Of a stretch of 64,000 bases of DNA, positions 1 to 12,707 are shown piece after piece. The first letter of the stretch is position 1. The number at the start of each line of letters is the position of its first letter. The notes below the pieces were generated by a model. It had not been told where the DNA came from. It saw nothing but the letters and a program-made list of their open reading frames with translations, and ran no database searches. Source of the DNA: Azonexaceae bacterium. Lineage in GTDB: Bacteria; Pseudomonadota; Gammaproteobacteria; Burkholderiales; Rhodocyclaceae. The position numbers were made by a program, and so were the translations under genes. The stretch is taken from the NCBI GenBank assembly GCA_013335535.1, contig JAAXVL010000001.1, positions 637,764-701,763 on the forward strand, read 5' to 3'.

Positions 1-746
1 AGCGGCAGTGATAGCAGCGGCAGGGCACACGGCCAGCCGAGGTCGGCGAGCAGTGGTAGCAGCGCGTAAGGGGCGAGCATTTCGGTGGCGTAAATGCGCC
101 GTGTGGCCGGGCGGCCGAGGCGGACGGCCAGGGTGTTCTTGCCGCTTCTGGCGTCGCCGTCGAGGTCGCGGTAATTGTTGACGGTGATGACGGCAGCTGC
201 GTGGATGCCGACCAGCGTGGCGGCGAGCAGGGCCATCGGCGTCAGGCTAAGCGTCTGCAGGTAATAGCTGCCGCCGACGGCGACCAAGCCGAAGAAAACG
301 AAGACGAAAACTTCGCCGAGCGGCCCGTAGGCAATCGGCTTTGGCCCGCCGGTATAAGCCCAGCCGGCAGCCAGCGAGGTGAGGCCGATGGCGACGATGG
401 GCCAGCCGCCATGCCAGACGAGGTAGAGGCCGCACATGAACGCCAACGCAAAACTGAGCCAGGCGCCGGCCTTGACCTTGTTTGGTGTCAGCCAGCCTTC
501 GGCCGTGGCGCGTTTGGGGCCGAGACGGTCCGGCGTGTCGGTGCCGCGCAGGAAGTCGCCGACGTCGTTGAACAGGTTGGTGCCGATCTGGATGAAGGCC
601 GCGCCGAGCGCGGCGGCGAGCAGCGGCAGCCAGAGCAACACGCCGCTGTCGTGCCAGGCGATGGCCGTGCCGACGAGGACCGGCGACAGCGAAACGGACA
701 GCGTCTTCGGGCGGCAGGCGAGGAACCAGGCGGTGCTTGTCTTCAT
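1..746 (-). CDS. menA: UbiA-superfamily prenyltransferase, MenA-like (partial)
   Basis: Integral membrane prenyltransferase, most like 1,4-dihydroxy-2-naphthoate polyprenyltransferase, which makes demethylmenaquinone from DHNA and a polyprenyl diphosphate. The frame is open from the ATG at 744-746 to the window edge (248 codons), so the C-terminus lies outside. Seen: RPKTL at residues 12-16, a first Asp motif NLFNDVGD (57-64), a second Asp motif NNYRDLDGD (190-198) and GKNTLAVRLG (202-211), with hydrophobic helices between. These match the MenA branch better than UbiA or CyoE. It is the last gene of a minus-strand quinone/cell-wall cluster after ubiH, 67 bp away, with no clear ribosome site. 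A prenyltransferase of the futalosine menaquinone route is an alternative. Confidence 0.85.
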   Translation of the reverse strand, partial: MKTSTAWFLACRPKTLSVSLSPVLVGTAIAWHDSGVLLWLPLLAAALGAAFIQIGTNLFNDVGDFLRGTDTPDRLGPKRATAEGWLTPNKVKAGAWLSFALAFMCGLYLVWHGGWPIVAIGLTSLAAGWAYTGGPKPIAYGPLGEVFVFVFFGLVAVGGSYYLQTLSLTPMALLAATLVGIHAAAVITVNNYRDLDGDARSGKNTLAVRLGRPATRRIYATEMLAPYALLPLLADLGWPCALPLLSLP

Positions 747-813
747 GCGTCAGCGGTGGAGTGGGCGGAGCGGCACTCTAACCGATGCCGGTTGTTTCTG
801 CCTTTGGGCTGGA

Positions 814-1996
814 TCAAGGCCAGGCGCGGGCGCCCCAGATCATGCGCTTGGCAACGAAATGGCGGGCGGGCGGGAAGATGTCGAGGGCGAGCAGGCCGAG
901 TCCGCGGGCCAGCTTGAGCGGCGGAAAGTCGTTCGAGAAGCTGCGCACGATCTTGTCGGTGAAGAAGGCGCCACCCTGACGGTCGAGGCGGCGGCTGGCG
1001 GCGTAGTTCTGGAGACTTGCACGGTCAACGCCGTTTTTGAGCAAAATTTCGGATAGTTGCCAGGCGTCGCGGATGCCCAGGTTGAAGCCCTGGCCGGAGA
1101 CCGGGTGGAGGGTTTGCGCAGTGTTGCCGATCCACACTTCGTTGTCCTTGACCAGCGTGTCGCGCAGGCGAAGAAACAGCGGGAAGCGGCTGCGCTTGCC
1201 CGGCTTGGCGAAACGCATGCGCTGGCCGAACTGGGTTTGCAGGGCGGCGATGAAGGCGTCGTCATCCATGGCCATGACGGCATCGGCCTTGGCCGGTGGC
1301 AGCGTGAAGACGATGGAGTATTCGTCGCCAAGCGGCAGCAGGGCGAGCGGACCGTCCGGGGTGAAGCGTTCCCAAGCGCGGTTTTCGTGGGCCGGGCGGC
1401 GCAACCCGTTCCCATTCTGGCGCCCCCCTTCAAGGGGTGGGAGCGGTGTGACTTCGCAGATCACGGCGTGCTGGTCGTAGTCGCTGACCTTGACGGCCGG
1501 GTCGTCGCCGGGAGTGCCTTCGGCGTGGACGACGAGTTTTGCCCGCAGGGTTCGCAGGTGGCCGGCGTGGCGCAGTGCCACGGTGACGCCATCGTTGGCG
1601 GGCTGGATGTCGAGAATTTCAGCTTCGGCCAGTACGGCGTCGGACGCCAGATTGGTCGCCAGCGCGTCGGCGAGGTCGCGGTAGCGGACGACGTAGCCGA
1701 GAGCGGGTAGATCGTATTCCCTGGTCTCGATCAGCGTGCGGCCGAAGCCGTCTTTCTGCGAGATGTGGATGGTTTCGATCGGGGTCGCGGCGCGCGTTGG
1801 CCAACTGTTGATCTGTTCGAGCAACTGGCGCGCGCCGTGCGACAGGGCAAGGGCGCGCGGATCGGTTTGTTGGGCCTGGAGGGGGCGCCGATCGAGCAGC
1901 AGGGATTTCTGGCCACCCGCGGCGAGTGCCAGGTGCAGCGTCATGCCGACCGGGCCGGCACCGATGATCAGGATGTCGACGGGTTCGATGCCGGTT

Positions 1997-2004
<8 letters not shown>
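814..2004 (-). CDS. ubiH: 2-octaprenyl-6-methoxyphenol hydroxylase-type FAD monooxygenase
   Basis: Flavoprotein hydroxylase of the UbiH/UbiF/VisC family that adds a ring hydroxyl during aerobic ubiquinone synthesis. The N-terminal dinucleotide-binding motif IIGAGPVG is at about residues 12-19, and the second FAD motif GNTAQTLHPVSGQGFN near the C-terminus matches UbiH, where Gln replaces the His seen in UbiF/VisC. I start at the ATG at 2002-2004, giving 396 aa. A longer frame exists, but its first 27 residues are Arg-rich and read antisense to the pepP end. The start overlaps the pepP stop by 8 bp, which suggests translational coupling. The pepP-ubiH order is also seen in enterobacteria. Confidence 0.9.
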
Positions 2005-5005
<3,001 letters not shown>

Positions 5006-5096
5006 AAGCGGCTAGGGTTCGCTTCGTTGTAAAATGGCGCGATTTTAACACTCGGGCATCGGCCGTTCCGGTCCCGGACTTCCATAGATTGCCTTG

Positions 5097-7643
5097 ATGC
5101 CCGGTTTTTCCCGCCGTCCGCTTGCTGTTCTCGTGTGCTGCCTGTTTGTCGGGGCGCAGACGAGTCATGCCGCCGACGATGTCCTGCGCCTGCAGCTTTC
5201 GGGCGCCGGATTGCGTGCCGAGGCAGCCGAGGAGTCACCGGAAATCATGCTGCTGGCAGCGGCGGATATGCCGCTTCGTCTGCGCCAGGAGCGCCGTTTT
5301 AATGTGCAGGGCAAGAAACGGCAGACGTCGACGCCGGTTGCCGTTGGCATCGAATTTCCGGCAGCGTTGAAAAAGGATGATGAATACCCGCTGTTCGTCA
5401 GCGCCGAACAGATCGAAGGCCAGGCGGAAGACCTGACGGTGGCCGAGGGGAATGTCGAGCTGCGCAAGACGGGCTCGCTGATTCTCGCCGATCGCCTGAC
5501 TTATCGCATGCTCGACGACGAGATCGAGGCTTTCGGCTCGGTGCGTGTGCTGCAGGATGGCACCGAGATCGAAACGCCGCATCTGAAGATGAAGCTCGAT
5601 GAGCAGATCGGCTCGGCCGAGAACGTCAGCTACCGGATTCTCAAGGAAACACCGAGTCGTTTCTACAGCACGACGCCGACCGTCGTCACGGTCGCCGGCA
5701 CCAACGCCAATACCTCCGGCGCGCCGATGATGCTCAATGTCGCGAACAGCTACGGCCTGCCGACGCAGTCGCCGCCGCAGCGCCCGACGGAAGCCAACGG
5801 ACGGGCTGAGCGCGTCGATTTCGAAGGTGAAAACCAATACACCTTTTTCTCGAACTCGTTCTCGACCTGCAAGCCGGGCCAGGACGACTGGTATCTGCAA
5901 ACCTCGGAAACGCACCTCGATTACGACAACAACGAAGGCACAGCCAAGCACGCCTCGTTGTGGTTCGGCGGCGTGCCGCTCTTCTATTCGCCGGTCGCCT
6001 CCTTTTCACTCAATGGTCAGCGCCGCTCTGGCCTGCTGCACCCGCATTTCTCGACCTCGACCCGTAACGGCCTCGACTTCACGCTGCCTTACTACTGGAA
6101 CATCGCCCCGAACTACGACCTGACCCTGTTTCCGCGCTACATGAGCAAGCGCGGCACGCAACTGGGAATCGAGGCGCGTTATCTCGACTACAACTTCCAG
6201 GGGACGACCCGGGCCGAATATCTGCCCAATGACGAGTCGCTCAATCGCCAGCGCTACGGCTACCGGATCGAGCATGTGCACAATCTTGGTCGCGGCGTCA
6301 CGGCAGCCATCAACTGGCAAGGTGTCTCCGACGATTTCTACTGGCAGGACATGTCGTCGCGCCTGTTGCAGACATCCGCGACCCAGTTACCCAAACAGCT
6401 CACGCTGAGCTATGCGCCGTCGCCCTGGCTGCAGAGCAGCATGCAGGTCCTGCGTTACCAGACTCTGCAGCTTGATCCGGCGGTGCCCATCACCCGCCCG
6501 TATTTTCTTGAGCCGCAACTCAACATCACTGGCTATCGGCCAAATGTGCTGCACACCGATCTCAGCGTGATCGGCCAGTTCTCGCGCTTTACCCATGTCG
6601 ATAGCGCCAAGGTTCAGGGCGACCGCGTGGTGTTCTATCCGCAGGTCTCCCTGCCCTTCGTTCATCCGGCCTTCCAGATCACGCCCAAGGTCGGCCTGCA
6701 TATGAGTCACTACGGGCTGAGCAATCAGCTTGCCGGGCAGGAGAGCAGCATCAACCGCGTTTTGCCGACCTTCACGCTCGATTCGACCGTGGTTTTCGAG
6801 CGCGAGGGCGACTGGTTTGGCAACGGCTATATCCAGACGCTGGAGCCGCGCCTCTATTACGTCAATATTCCGTATAACGACCAGAGCCAGATCCCGCTTT
6901 TCGATACCGCGCTCTCCGACTTCAACTTCGCCCAGATCTTTTCCGAAAACCGCTACAGCGGCTACGATCGGATCAATGATGCCAACCAGTTGACGGCCGG
7001 CGTGACAACCCGCCTGCTCGACGGCGAAACCGGTGTCGAGCGTTTCAAGGCGATGATCGGCCAGCGTCATTACTTCAAGCCGCAGCGTGTCGCCATCAGC
7101 GGCGAAAGCATCCGCTCTTCCGATTTCTCCAACCTGGTCGCGGCGGTCAACGGCCTCGTCGCACCGAAGACCTATACCGACGTGGCCTGGGAATACAACT
7201 ACCGGGAGAACGTCAGCGAACGTTTCTCGGCCGGCGTTCGCTTCCAGCCGGAGCTCGGCAAGGTGTTGTCGGCCAGCTATCGCTATACGCGCAACCAACT
7301 GACCAATGATTCGACGGTGGACCAGATCGACGTCGCCGGCCAGTGGCCGATCTCCTCGAAGTGGTACGCTGTTGGCCGCTACAACTACTCCTTGCGTGAC
7401 AAGAAGACCCTCGAGTCGATCGCCGGCGTCGAGTACAACGCCGGTTGCTGGGCAGTTCGCGTGGTCGGCCAGCGTCTCGCGGCGATTTCCGGTACTCCCA
7501 ACGACACGCTGTTTTTCCAGCTAGAACTCAACGATTTCGGTAGTATCGGCACCAATCCGATAGGCCTGCTCCGGCGCAGCATTCCGGGCTATGGCAAGAT
7601 CAACGAGCTGCCCAATAGCAGCAGCCTGCTCACCTCCCCATGA
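5097..7643 (+). CDS. lptD: LPS-assembly outer-membrane protein LptD
   Basis: Outer-membrane beta-barrel of the LptDE translocon that places lipopolysaccharide in the outer leaflet. A signal peptide ends near SHAADD. An OstA/LptA-like periplasmic domain follows (about residues 100-200, with [12 protein letters not shown]), then a long barrel of alternating strands to the C-terminus. The mature protein appears to have only two conserved cysteines, Cys258 in STCKPGQ and Cys784 in NAGCWAVR, which would give one disulfide rather than the two of E. coli. I choose the ATG at 5097; the TTG just before it would add one residue. The stop overlaps the surA ATG (ATGA). Confidence 0.96.
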   Translation: MPGFSRRPLAVLVCCLFVGAQTSHAADDVLRLQLSGAGLRAEAAEESPEIMLLAAADMPLRLRQERRFNVQGKKRQTSTPVAVGIEFPAALKKDDEYPLFVSAEQIEGQAEDLTVAEGNVELRKTGSLILADRLTYRMLDDEIEAFGSVRVLQDGTEIETPHLKMKLDEQIGSAENVSYRILKETPSRFYSTTPTVVTVAGTNANTSGAPMMLNVANSYGLPTQSPPQRPTEANGRAERVDFEGENQYTFFSNSFSTCKPGQDDWYLQTSETHLDYDNNEGTAKHASLWFGGVPLFYSPVASFSLNGQRRSGLLHPHFSTSTRNGLDFTLPYYWNIAPNYDLTLFPRYMSKRGTQLGIEARYLDYNFQGTTRAEYLPNDESLNRQRYGYRIEHVHNLGRGVTAAINWQGVSDDFYWQDMSSRLLQTSATQLPKQLTLSYAPSPWLQSSMQVLRYQTLQLDPAVPITRPYFLEPQLNITGYRPNVLHTDLSVIGQFSRFTHVDSAKVQGDRVVFYPQVSLPFVHPAFQITPKVGLHMSHYGLSNQLAGQESSINRVLPTFTLDSTVVFEREGDWFGNGYIQTLEPRLYYVNIPYNDQSQIPLFDTALSDFNFAQIFSENRYSGYDRINDANQLTAGVTTRLLDGETGVERFKAMIGQRHYFKPQRVAISGESIRSSDFSNLVAAVNGLVAPKTYTDVAWEYNYRENVSERFSAGVRFQPELGKVLSASYRYTRNQLTNDSTVDQIDVAGQWPISSKWYAVGRYNYSLRDKKTLESIAGVEYNAGCWAVRVVGQRLAAISGTPNDTLFFQLELNDFGSIGTNPIGLLRRSIPGYGKINELPNSSSLLTSP

Positions 7644-8959
7644 AGACCATGACCTCTTTTATTCGTTACCTGCTTGTCCTGATCTGCTGCCTCGGCAGCC
7701 TGCTGGCGCTTCCCGTGTCCGCCGCGCCGGAGGAACCCATCGAAGCCGACCGTATCGTTGCCGTCGTGGGTGACGAGGTCGTCACTTACTATGATTTGCG
7801 CACCCGCCTCGAAGCTGCCCTCAAGCAGTTGCAGAAGCAGGGAACGCCGCTGCCGCCGCAGGATGTGCTGGAGCGCCAGATGCTCGAGCGCCTGATCATG
7901 GAGCGCGTACAGCTGCAATATGCCCGTGATTCGGGCATGCGCGTCGATGACAACCAGCTCGAACAGGCCATCGGCCGTATTGCCGCCGGCAACAAGATGA
8001 CCGTGCCGCAGTTCCGCGCCGCGCTCGAAAAGGATGGCATGCAGTACGCCCAGTTCCGCGAGGAAATCCGTAGCGAAATGGTGACCGTTCGTCTGCGCGA
8101 ACGCGAGGTCGACAGCAAGCTGATCATTTCCGACGGTGAAATCGACAACTACCTTGCTAACCAGACGGCTACGGGCACCAGTGGCGAGGAGTATCAGCTG
8201 GCGCACATCCTGTTGCGCGCCCCGGAGTCGGCCAGCCCCGAGCAACTGCAAAAGTTACGTCTGCGCGGCGAGCAGGCCCTCAAGCGGGCGCAGGCCGGCG
8301 AGAACTTTGCCCAGCTGACCGCCGCTTTCTCCGATGCGCCGGATGCCCTGCAAGGCGGCGACCTCGGCTGGCGGGCGCTGGATCGCCTGCCCGCCTTGTA
8401 CGCCGAAGCCGCAGGCCGGCTGCAGGCGGGCCAGGTCAGCGCACTGCTTCGCTCGTCGGCCGGCTTCCACATCGTCAAGCTGCTCAACAAGCGCGGCGGC
8501 AGTGCCCCGGCCTCGGTGCAGCAGACCCATCCCCGTCACATCCTGATCCGCATCAACGAAGTGGTTTCCGAAGCCGAGGCGCAGCGCAAGCTCGAGACCA
8601 TCCGCGAGCGCATCGTGAATGGCGTCGATTTTGCTGAGCAGGCCCGACTCAACTCGCAGGACGGTTCTGCCGCCAAGGGCGGCGATCTCGGCTGGCTCAA
8701 TCCGGGCGACACCGTGCCGGAATTCGAGCGGGCGATGGATTCCCTGAAAATCAACGAACTCAGCCCGGTCGTCCAGTCGCCGTTCGGCATGCACCTGATC
8801 CAGGTCCTGGAACGTCGCGAACGTGATGTTTCGGTCGAACGCCAGCGTGGCGTGGCCCGTCAGGCCCTGCGCGAGCGCAAGCTCGATGAAGCCTACCAGG
8901 ACTGGCTGCGCCAGCTACGCGACCGCGCCTACGTCGAAAACCGCCTCGAAGAGAAGTGA
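7640..8959 (+). CDS. surA: periplasmic chaperone and peptidyl-prolyl isomerase SurA
   Basis: Periplasmic chaperone that escorts unfolded outer-membrane proteins, including LptD, to the Bam complex. 439 aa. The signal peptide is about residues 1-28 (cleavage near VSAAPEE), followed by a SurA N-terminal chaperone domain to about 165, then two parvulin domains. The first begins at [11 protein letters not shown] and contains GGDLGWR; the second begins at [11 protein letters not shown] and contains [10 protein letters not shown]. Both retain the parvulin signature. The start overlaps the lptD stop by 4 bp and the stop shares a base with pdxA, so lptD-surA-pdxA are probably translated in a coupled way, as in other proteobacteria. 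Confidence 0.97.
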   Translation: MKTMTSFIRYLLVLICCLGSLLALPVSAAPEEPIEADRIVAVVGDEVVTYYDLRTRLEAALKQLQKQGTPLPPQDVLERQMLERLIMERVQLQYARDSGMRVDDNQLEQAIGRIAAGNKMTVPQFRAALEKDGMQYAQFREEIRSEMVTVRLREREVDSKLIISDGEIDNYLANQTATGTSGEEYQLAHILLRAPESASPEQLQKLRLRGEQALKRAQAGENFAQLTAAFSDAPDALQGGDLGWRALDRLPALYAEAAGRLQAGQVSALLRSSAGFHIVKLLNKRGGSAPASVQQTHPRHILIRINEVVSEAEAQRKLETIRERIVNGVDFAEQARLNSQDGSAAKGGDLGWLNPGDTVPEFERAMDSLKINELSPVVQSPFGMHLIQVLERRERDVSVERQRGVARQALRERKLDEAYQDWLRQLRDRAYVENRLEEK

Positions 8960-9951
8960 TGCGCCCGGTCATCGCCGTGACCAGTGGCGAGCCGGCCGGC
9001 ATCGGTCCGGAGCTCTGCCTGCGTCTGGCCGGCTATGAGGGCGATGCTCAGCCGGTCATTCTCGGCGACCGGTTCCTGCTGGAAGCGCGCGCGGCACAGC
9101 TGGGTCTGAGCGTCAGCTTTCGTGATTTTTGCCCCAAAAATCCGGTTGACCGTGGAAGTCTCGACGTCGTGCATATTCCGCTCGCCGTACCCGCCCTGGC
9201 CGGCAAGCTGAACGCCGCCAACGGCGCCTACGTGCTGGCGCTGCTCGACCGTGCGCTGTCCGGCTGCCTGTCCGGCGAGTTCGCCGCGATGGCTACGGCG
9301 CCGGTGCACAAGGGCGTCATCAACGACGCCGGCGTCCATTTCACCGGCCACACCGAATATCTCGCCGAGCAGACCGGGACGCCGCTCGTCGTCATGATGC
9401 TGGCCGGCGACACTGAGCGCGGCCCGCTGCGCGTCGCGCTGGCCACCACTCATCTGCCGCTCAAGGACGTCCCGGCCGCGATCACCGCCGACATGCTGGA
9501 ACAGACGTTGCGCATCCTGCACGCCGACCTGCGCAGCAAGTACGGTATCGCGCAGCCCCGTATCCTCGTCGCCGGGCTCAATCCGCATGCCGGTGAAGGC
9601 GGTTATCTCGGCATGGAAGAAATCGAAGTCATCACGCCCGTGCTCGAAAAACTGCGCGCCGAAGGCATGCAACTGTCCGGCCCCTATCCGGCCGACACCA
9701 TGTTCACGCCGCCCATCCTCGCCCAGGGCGACGCCGTGCTCGCCATGTTCCACGACCAGGGCCTGACCGCGCTCAAATACGCCACCTTCGGCAAGGGCAT
9801 CAACGTCACGCTCGGCCTGCCTATCATCCGTACTTCGGTCGACCACGGTACCGCGCTCGAACTGGCCGGCACCGGCAAGGCCGATCCAGGCAGCCTGTTC
9901 GAAGCCGTCGCCGAGGCCGCCCGCATGGCAAGTGCTCTGCTTCGCAATTAG
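8959..9951 (+). CDS. pdxA: 4-hydroxythreonine-4-phosphate dehydrogenase
   Basis: NAD-dependent enzyme of the DXP-dependent pyridoxal-phosphate pathway; it oxidises 4-phosphohydroxy-threonine. 330 aa from the ATG at 8959 (TGATG overlap with surA). Motifs: TSGEPAGIGPEL near the N-terminus, ITxxxGHT-type metal region as FTGHTEYLAE, LNPHAGEGG, PADTMF and RTSVDHGTALELAG. Two oddities: codons around 9125-9155 (CPKNPVDRG) are a reverse copy of the 36-bp repeat, and the last codons plus the stop lie in the left arm of a foldback element. The Epd-like enzyme at 53838 may act in the same pathway. Confidence 0.96.
   Translation: MRPVIAVTSGEPAGIGPELCLRLAGYEGDAQPVILGDRFLLEARAAQLGLSVSFRDFCPKNPVDRGSLDVVHIPLAVPALAGKLNAANGAYVLALLDRALSGCLSGEFAAMATAPVHKGVINDAGVHFTGHTEYLAEQTGTPLVVMMLAGDTERGPLRVALATTHLPLKDVPAAITADMLEQTLRILHADLRSKYGIAQPRILVAGLNPHAGEGGYLGMEEIEVITPVLEKLRAEGMQLSGPYPADTMFTPPILAQGDAVLAMFHDQGLTALKYATFGKGINVTLGLPIIRTSVDHGTALELAGTGKADPGSLFEAVAEAARMASALLRN
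9125..9155 (-). repeat. dispersed 36-bp repeat, copy inside pdxA
   Basis: Reverse copy, read on the minus strand as CCACGGTCAACCGG then ATTTTTGGGGCAAAAAT. In frame within pdxA, in a loop that is variable between homologues. By my recollection of E. coli PdxA the segment is not longer than usual. Confidence 0.75.
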
Positions 9952-10093
9952 ACGAGCCATGAAAACTTGTCTTTGCGCCCCTGGCGTCGTTGCTCATCCT
10001 CGCAATAGCTGCGGCTATTGCTGTGGTTCGCGCCTAGCCAGGAACACAAATCCTGCGCTTTCATCGAGGCTCGCTAATCACGAAGCAGAGCAC
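9932..10093. mobile_element. 162-bp foldback (MITE-like) element between pdxA and rsmA
   Basis: Left end GTGCTCTGCTTCG at 9932 continues to CGAGCC at 9958. The right end, 10068-10093, is its imperfect inverted copy (GGCTCG then CTAATCACGAAGCAGAGCAC). The arms extend inward imperfectly (ATGAAA, CCTGGC, GCG) to a perfect 8-bp hairpin at 10002-10021, GCAATAGC-TGCG-GCTATTGC. The left arm contains the last codons and the TAG stop of pdxA; the right arm ends just before the rsmA ribosome site. There is no room for a transposase. It could act as an intercistronic RNA hairpin. Target duplication is not evident. Confidence 0.7.
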
Positions 10094-10107
10094 CTAAGGA
10101 AACCATC

Positions 10108-10884
10108 ATGAAGGGTCACGTCGCCCGCAAACGCTTCGGCCAGAATTTTCTGGTCGACCACGGCGTCATTGCCGCTATCGTCTCGGCGATCAACCCGAAG
10201 CGTGACGATCTCGTCGTCGAAATCGGCCCCGGTCTCGGGGCGATTACCGAGCCGCTCATGCAGCGCGTCGATCACCTGCACGTCGTCGAAATCGACCGCG
10301 ACCTGATCGCCCGCCTCAAAAAGCAGCACCCGCCGGAACGCATGACCATCCACGAAGGCGACGCGCTGGCCTTCGATTTCGCCAGCATCGGCAAGAATCT
10401 GCGCTTGGTTGGCAACCTGCCGTACAACATCTCGACGCCATTGCTGTTTCACCTTGCCGAGTACGTCGATGTCCTCCATGACATGCACTTCATGCTGCAG
10501 AAGGAAGTCGTCGAGCGCATGGTGGCCGAGCCCGGCAACGCCGATTTCGGCCGCATGTCGGTCATGCTGCAATACCGCTTCTACCTCGAATGGCTCATCG
10601 ACGTGCCGCCTGAAAGTTTTGACCCCGCACCCAAGGTTGATTCGGCCGTCGTCCGGCTGATCCCCAAGCCGGCCTCCGAACTCACTGCCAGGAGCCAGGA
10701 AAAACTGTCGCAGGTCGTGCTGACTGCCTTCTCGCAGCGCCGCAAGATGCTGCGTAATACGATGAAGGGCATGCTCAGCGATGCCGGTTTCGCCGAGCTC
10801 GGCATCGCGCCGACGCTGCGCCCGGAAGATGTTTCGGTCGAGGATTACGTGCGCATCGCCAACTACCTGTCGGCCTCAGCGTAG
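10108..10884 (+). CDS. rsmA: 16S rRNA dimethyladenosine transferase RsmA (KsgA)
   Basis: SAM-dependent enzyme that dimethylates two adjacent adenines in the 3'-terminal helix of 16S rRNA during 30S maturation. 258 aa, normal length. Seen: [10 protein letters not shown] at residues 8-17, the SAM-binding motif [10 protein letters not shown] (about 38-47), the catalytic NLPYNIS motif (about 103-109) and the C-terminal [11 protein letters not shown] good ribosome site (AAGGA near 10096) precedes the ATG. It is the last gene of the lptD operon but separated from pdxA by the foldback element. A repeat copy and a strong bidirectional terminator follow. Confidence 0.97.
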   Translation: MKGHVARKRFGQNFLVDHGVIAAIVSAINPKRDDLVVEIGPGLGAITEPLMQRVDHLHVVEIDRDLIARLKKQHPPERMTIHEGDALAFDFASIGKNLRLVGNLPYNISTPLLFHLAEYVDVLHDMHFMLQKEVVERMVAEPGNADFGRMSVMLQYRFYLEWLIDVPPESFDPAPKVDSAVVRLIPKPASELTARSQEKLSQVVLTAFSQRRKMLRNTMKGMLSDAGFAELGIAPTLRPEDVSVEDYVRIANYLSASA

Positions 10885-10910
10885 TCGGCACCACGGGCCT
10901 GTCGCGCTTG

Positions 10911-10946
10911 CCACGGTCAACCGGAATTAAGGGCCAAAATTGAAAT
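10911..10946 (+). repeat. dispersed 36-bp repeat, copy 3' of rsmA
   Basis: Forward copy: CCACGGTCAACCGG, AATTAAGGGCC, AAAATTGAAAT. It lies between the rsmA stop and the terminator at 10955. Confidence 0.9.
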
Positions 10947-10954
10947 GTTCTGAC

Positions 10955-10990
10955 CCAATAAAAAACCCGCCGAAGCGGGTTTTTTATTGG
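10955..10990. terminator. bidirectional intrinsic terminator
   Basis: Perfect 16-bp stem with a 4-base loop (CGAA): GC-rich core AACCCGC/GCGGGTT flanked by A- and T-runs on both sides. It lies between converging rsmA (+) and the DUF2892 gene (-) and can end transcription from either side. Confidence 0.95.
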
Positions 10991-11004
10991 GGCTTGAAAC
11001 CGGA

Positions 11005-11196
11005 TTACTTCTGCGTCGGGCAGGTCTTGATGCCGAGCAGCGTGTAAGCCGGGCACCAGCCCATGAGCCCCGTTGCAAGGGGTACGATGCCGATGTAGCC
11101 CCAGACCGGCAGCAGGCCGGCCGCGGTGGCGCCGATCAGGCCGGCGCCGGCAACGATGCGAAGGATTTTGTCGATACCGCCAACATTTGCAGCCAT
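11005..11196 (-). CDS. DUF2892 family inner-membrane protein (YgaP-like)
   Basis: Small membrane protein of 63 aa from the ATG at 11194-11196, preceded by GGAGAA. A longer frame to 11232 lacks a ribosome site. Two hydrophobic segments, about residues 11-30 and 33-50, and the family signature NVGGIDKILR at the N-terminus with GWCPAY.LLG near the C-terminus (two Cys). The same domain follows rhodanese in E. coli YgaP; its biochemical role is unknown. It lies 72 bp after the Crp/Fnr-type gene on the same strand, a pairing that suggests control by, or function with, that regulator. Confidence 0.85.
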   Translation of the reverse strand: MAANVGGIDKILRIVAGAGLIGATAAGLLPVWGYIGIVPLATGLMGWCPAYTLLGIKTCPTQK

Positions 11197-11268
11197 GGTG
11201 TGTTCTCCGTCAGGTTGTGTGTACGCCGCCAATGTAACGGGCTGGCCGGGCAGCGTATGTAACTTGGG

Positions 11269-11937
11269 TCACAGAGCGGCGAGTTTTTGCAGCCCATCCC
11301 GGTCGACGACCGTGAGCGCCTCCCGACCCAGCGTGACCAGCCCCTGTGCCGAAAACCCCTTGAGCAGGCGGCTGACGATTTCGCGGACACTGCCCAGTTC
11401 GTCGGCCAGTTGCTGGTGGGTGACGCTGAGCACCGTTTCGTTGCGGGCCAGGATCAACTTGGCCAGGCGTTGGTCGAGGCGGGCAAAGGCGACTTCCTCG
11501 ACCAGCTGCATGAGTTCACCGATGCGATCGGCGAACAGATGAAAGACGAAATCGCGAAACGGAGCGTGTTCGACCATCAGCGCCGCAAAGGCGCCGACCG
11601 GCAGGGCGAGCAGGGTGAGCGGCGTTTCGGCGATGCCGCGGGCGTTGTAGTCGGTGTGGCCGAGCAGGCAGCTCGATGAAATGATGCACGAGCCGCCGGG
11701 GGCGACGCGGTAGAGCATCAGTTCGCGGCCGCTGGCGGCCAGCTTGATGACCTTGATGCTGCCTTCAAGCAGCAGCGGGAAGCCCTGGCAAGGCTGGTGT
11801 TCGGCAAACACCTGGGTGCCGGCCGGCAGGTGCATCAGGGCCTGCGGCGGCAGCAGCGCGGCCAGCCGATCCGCCGGCAGGCCGCTCAGGGCCGGGTACA
11901 AATTCAGCACTTTTTCCCGGTTGACCGTGGAAAGCAT
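11269..11937 (-). CDS. Crp/Fnr family transcription regulator
   Basis: 222-aa regulator with an N-terminal cyclic-nucleotide-binding-like barrel (about 20-140) and a C-terminal winged helix (about 150-215, recognition segment THQQLADELGSVREIVSRLL). It lacks the N-terminal Cys cluster of FNR, so it should not carry an FNR-type Fe-S cluster; the effector cannot be told. Cys residues in GGSCIISSSCLLG might be redox-active (inference). The frame is open further upstream, but the ATG at 11935-11937, 2 bp after the xth stop, gives the normal length. Residues 3-7 (STVNR) are encoded by the core of the dispersed repeat, so the N-terminus may be repeat-derived. Confidence 0.88.
   Translation of the reverse strand: MLSTVNREKVLNLYPALSGLPADRLAALLPPQALMHLPAGTQVFAEHQPCQGFPLLLEGSIKVIKLAASGRELMLYRVAPGGSCIISSSCLLGHTDYNARGIAETPLTLLALPVGAFAALMVEHAPFRDFVFHLFADRIGELMQLVEEVAFARLDQRLAKLILARNETVLSVTHQQLADELGSVREIVSRLLKGFSAQGLVTLGREALTVVDRDGLQKLAAL
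11911..11930 (-). repeat. dispersed repeat, core-only copy at the Crp/Fnr start
   Basis: Reverse copy of the core only (CCACGGTCAACCGG plus GAAAAA); the AT-rich tail is not recognisable. It codes for residues 3-8 of the regulator. Confidence 0.7.
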
Positions 11938-11939
11938 GC

Positions 11940-12707
11940 TTAGCCGCCTACTTCGGCCCACACCGGGGCGTGATCGGATGGACGTTCGAGCTTGCGCGGC
12001 GCGCGGTCGATGCCGGCCGCCGTGCAGCTCTCGGCCAGCTGTTTCGAGAGCAGGACGTGGTCGATGCGCAGGCCCTGGTTTTTCTGGAAACCCAGCATGC
12101 GGTAATCCCACCACGAAAAGGTTTTTTCCGGCTGCTCGAAGAGCCGGAAGCTGTCGCTCAGGCCGAGGCTGAGCAAACGCTGGAAGGCGGCGCGTTCGGG
12201 AGGCGAGACGAGAATGCAGTCGGCCCAGCGTTTCGGGTCGTGCACATCGCGCTCGTCCGGCGCGATGTTGTAGTCGCCGCACAGCGCCAGCTTCGGGTAC
12301 TTGACCATTTCCTCGCCGACCCAGACGGCCAGCGCGTCGAGCCAGCGCAGCTTGTAGTCGTACTTGTCGCAGCCCACTTCCTGGCCATTCGGCATGTAGG
12401 CGCAGATGACCCGGGTGTCGCCGACCGTGCCGCTGATCAGGCGCTTTTGTTCATCCGGAAAATGCGGGTTGCCGCAGACGACATCGGTGATCGTTTCGCG
12501 GGCGAGCAAGGCGACGCCGTTGTAGGTCTTCTGGCCGGAGAAGGCGACCTGATAGCCGGCCGCCTCGATTTCGGCGCGCGGAAAATTATGGTCTTCGAGC
12601 TTCAGTTCCTGCAGGCACAACGCATCGGGTTTGGCCGAGGCCAGCCAGTCGAGCAGGTGCGGCAGGCGGACCTTGAGCGAGTTTACATTCCAGCTGGCGA
12701 TCTTCAC
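11940..12707 (-). CDS. xth: exodeoxyribonuclease III
   Basis: AP endonuclease and 3'-5' exonuclease of the EEP superfamily, acting in base-excision repair in the cytoplasm. 255 aa. Key motifs: SWNVNSLKVRL at 5-15, the metal-binding Glu in LCLQELKLED, the catalytic GDYNIAPDERDVHDP and the C-terminal SDHAPVWAE. The ATG overlaps the stop of the upstream gene by 4 bp, and the Crp/Fnr gene begins 2 bp after its stop, so the DUF4124 gene, xth and the regulator probably form one transcript. The motifs are intact and family identity is clear. Confidence 0.95.
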   Translation of the reverse strand: MKIASWNVNSLKVRLPHLLDWLASAKPDALCLQELKLEDHNFPRAEIEAAGYQVAFSGQKTYNGVALLARETITDVVCGNPHFPDEQKRLISGTVGDTRVICAYMPNGQEVGCDKYDYKLRWLDALAVWVGEEMVKYPKLALCGDYNIAPDERDVHDPKRWADCILVSPPERAAFQRLLSLGLSDSFRLFEQPEKTFSWWDYRMLGFQKNQGLRIDHVLLSKQLAESCTAAGIDRAPRKLERPSDHAPVWAEVGG

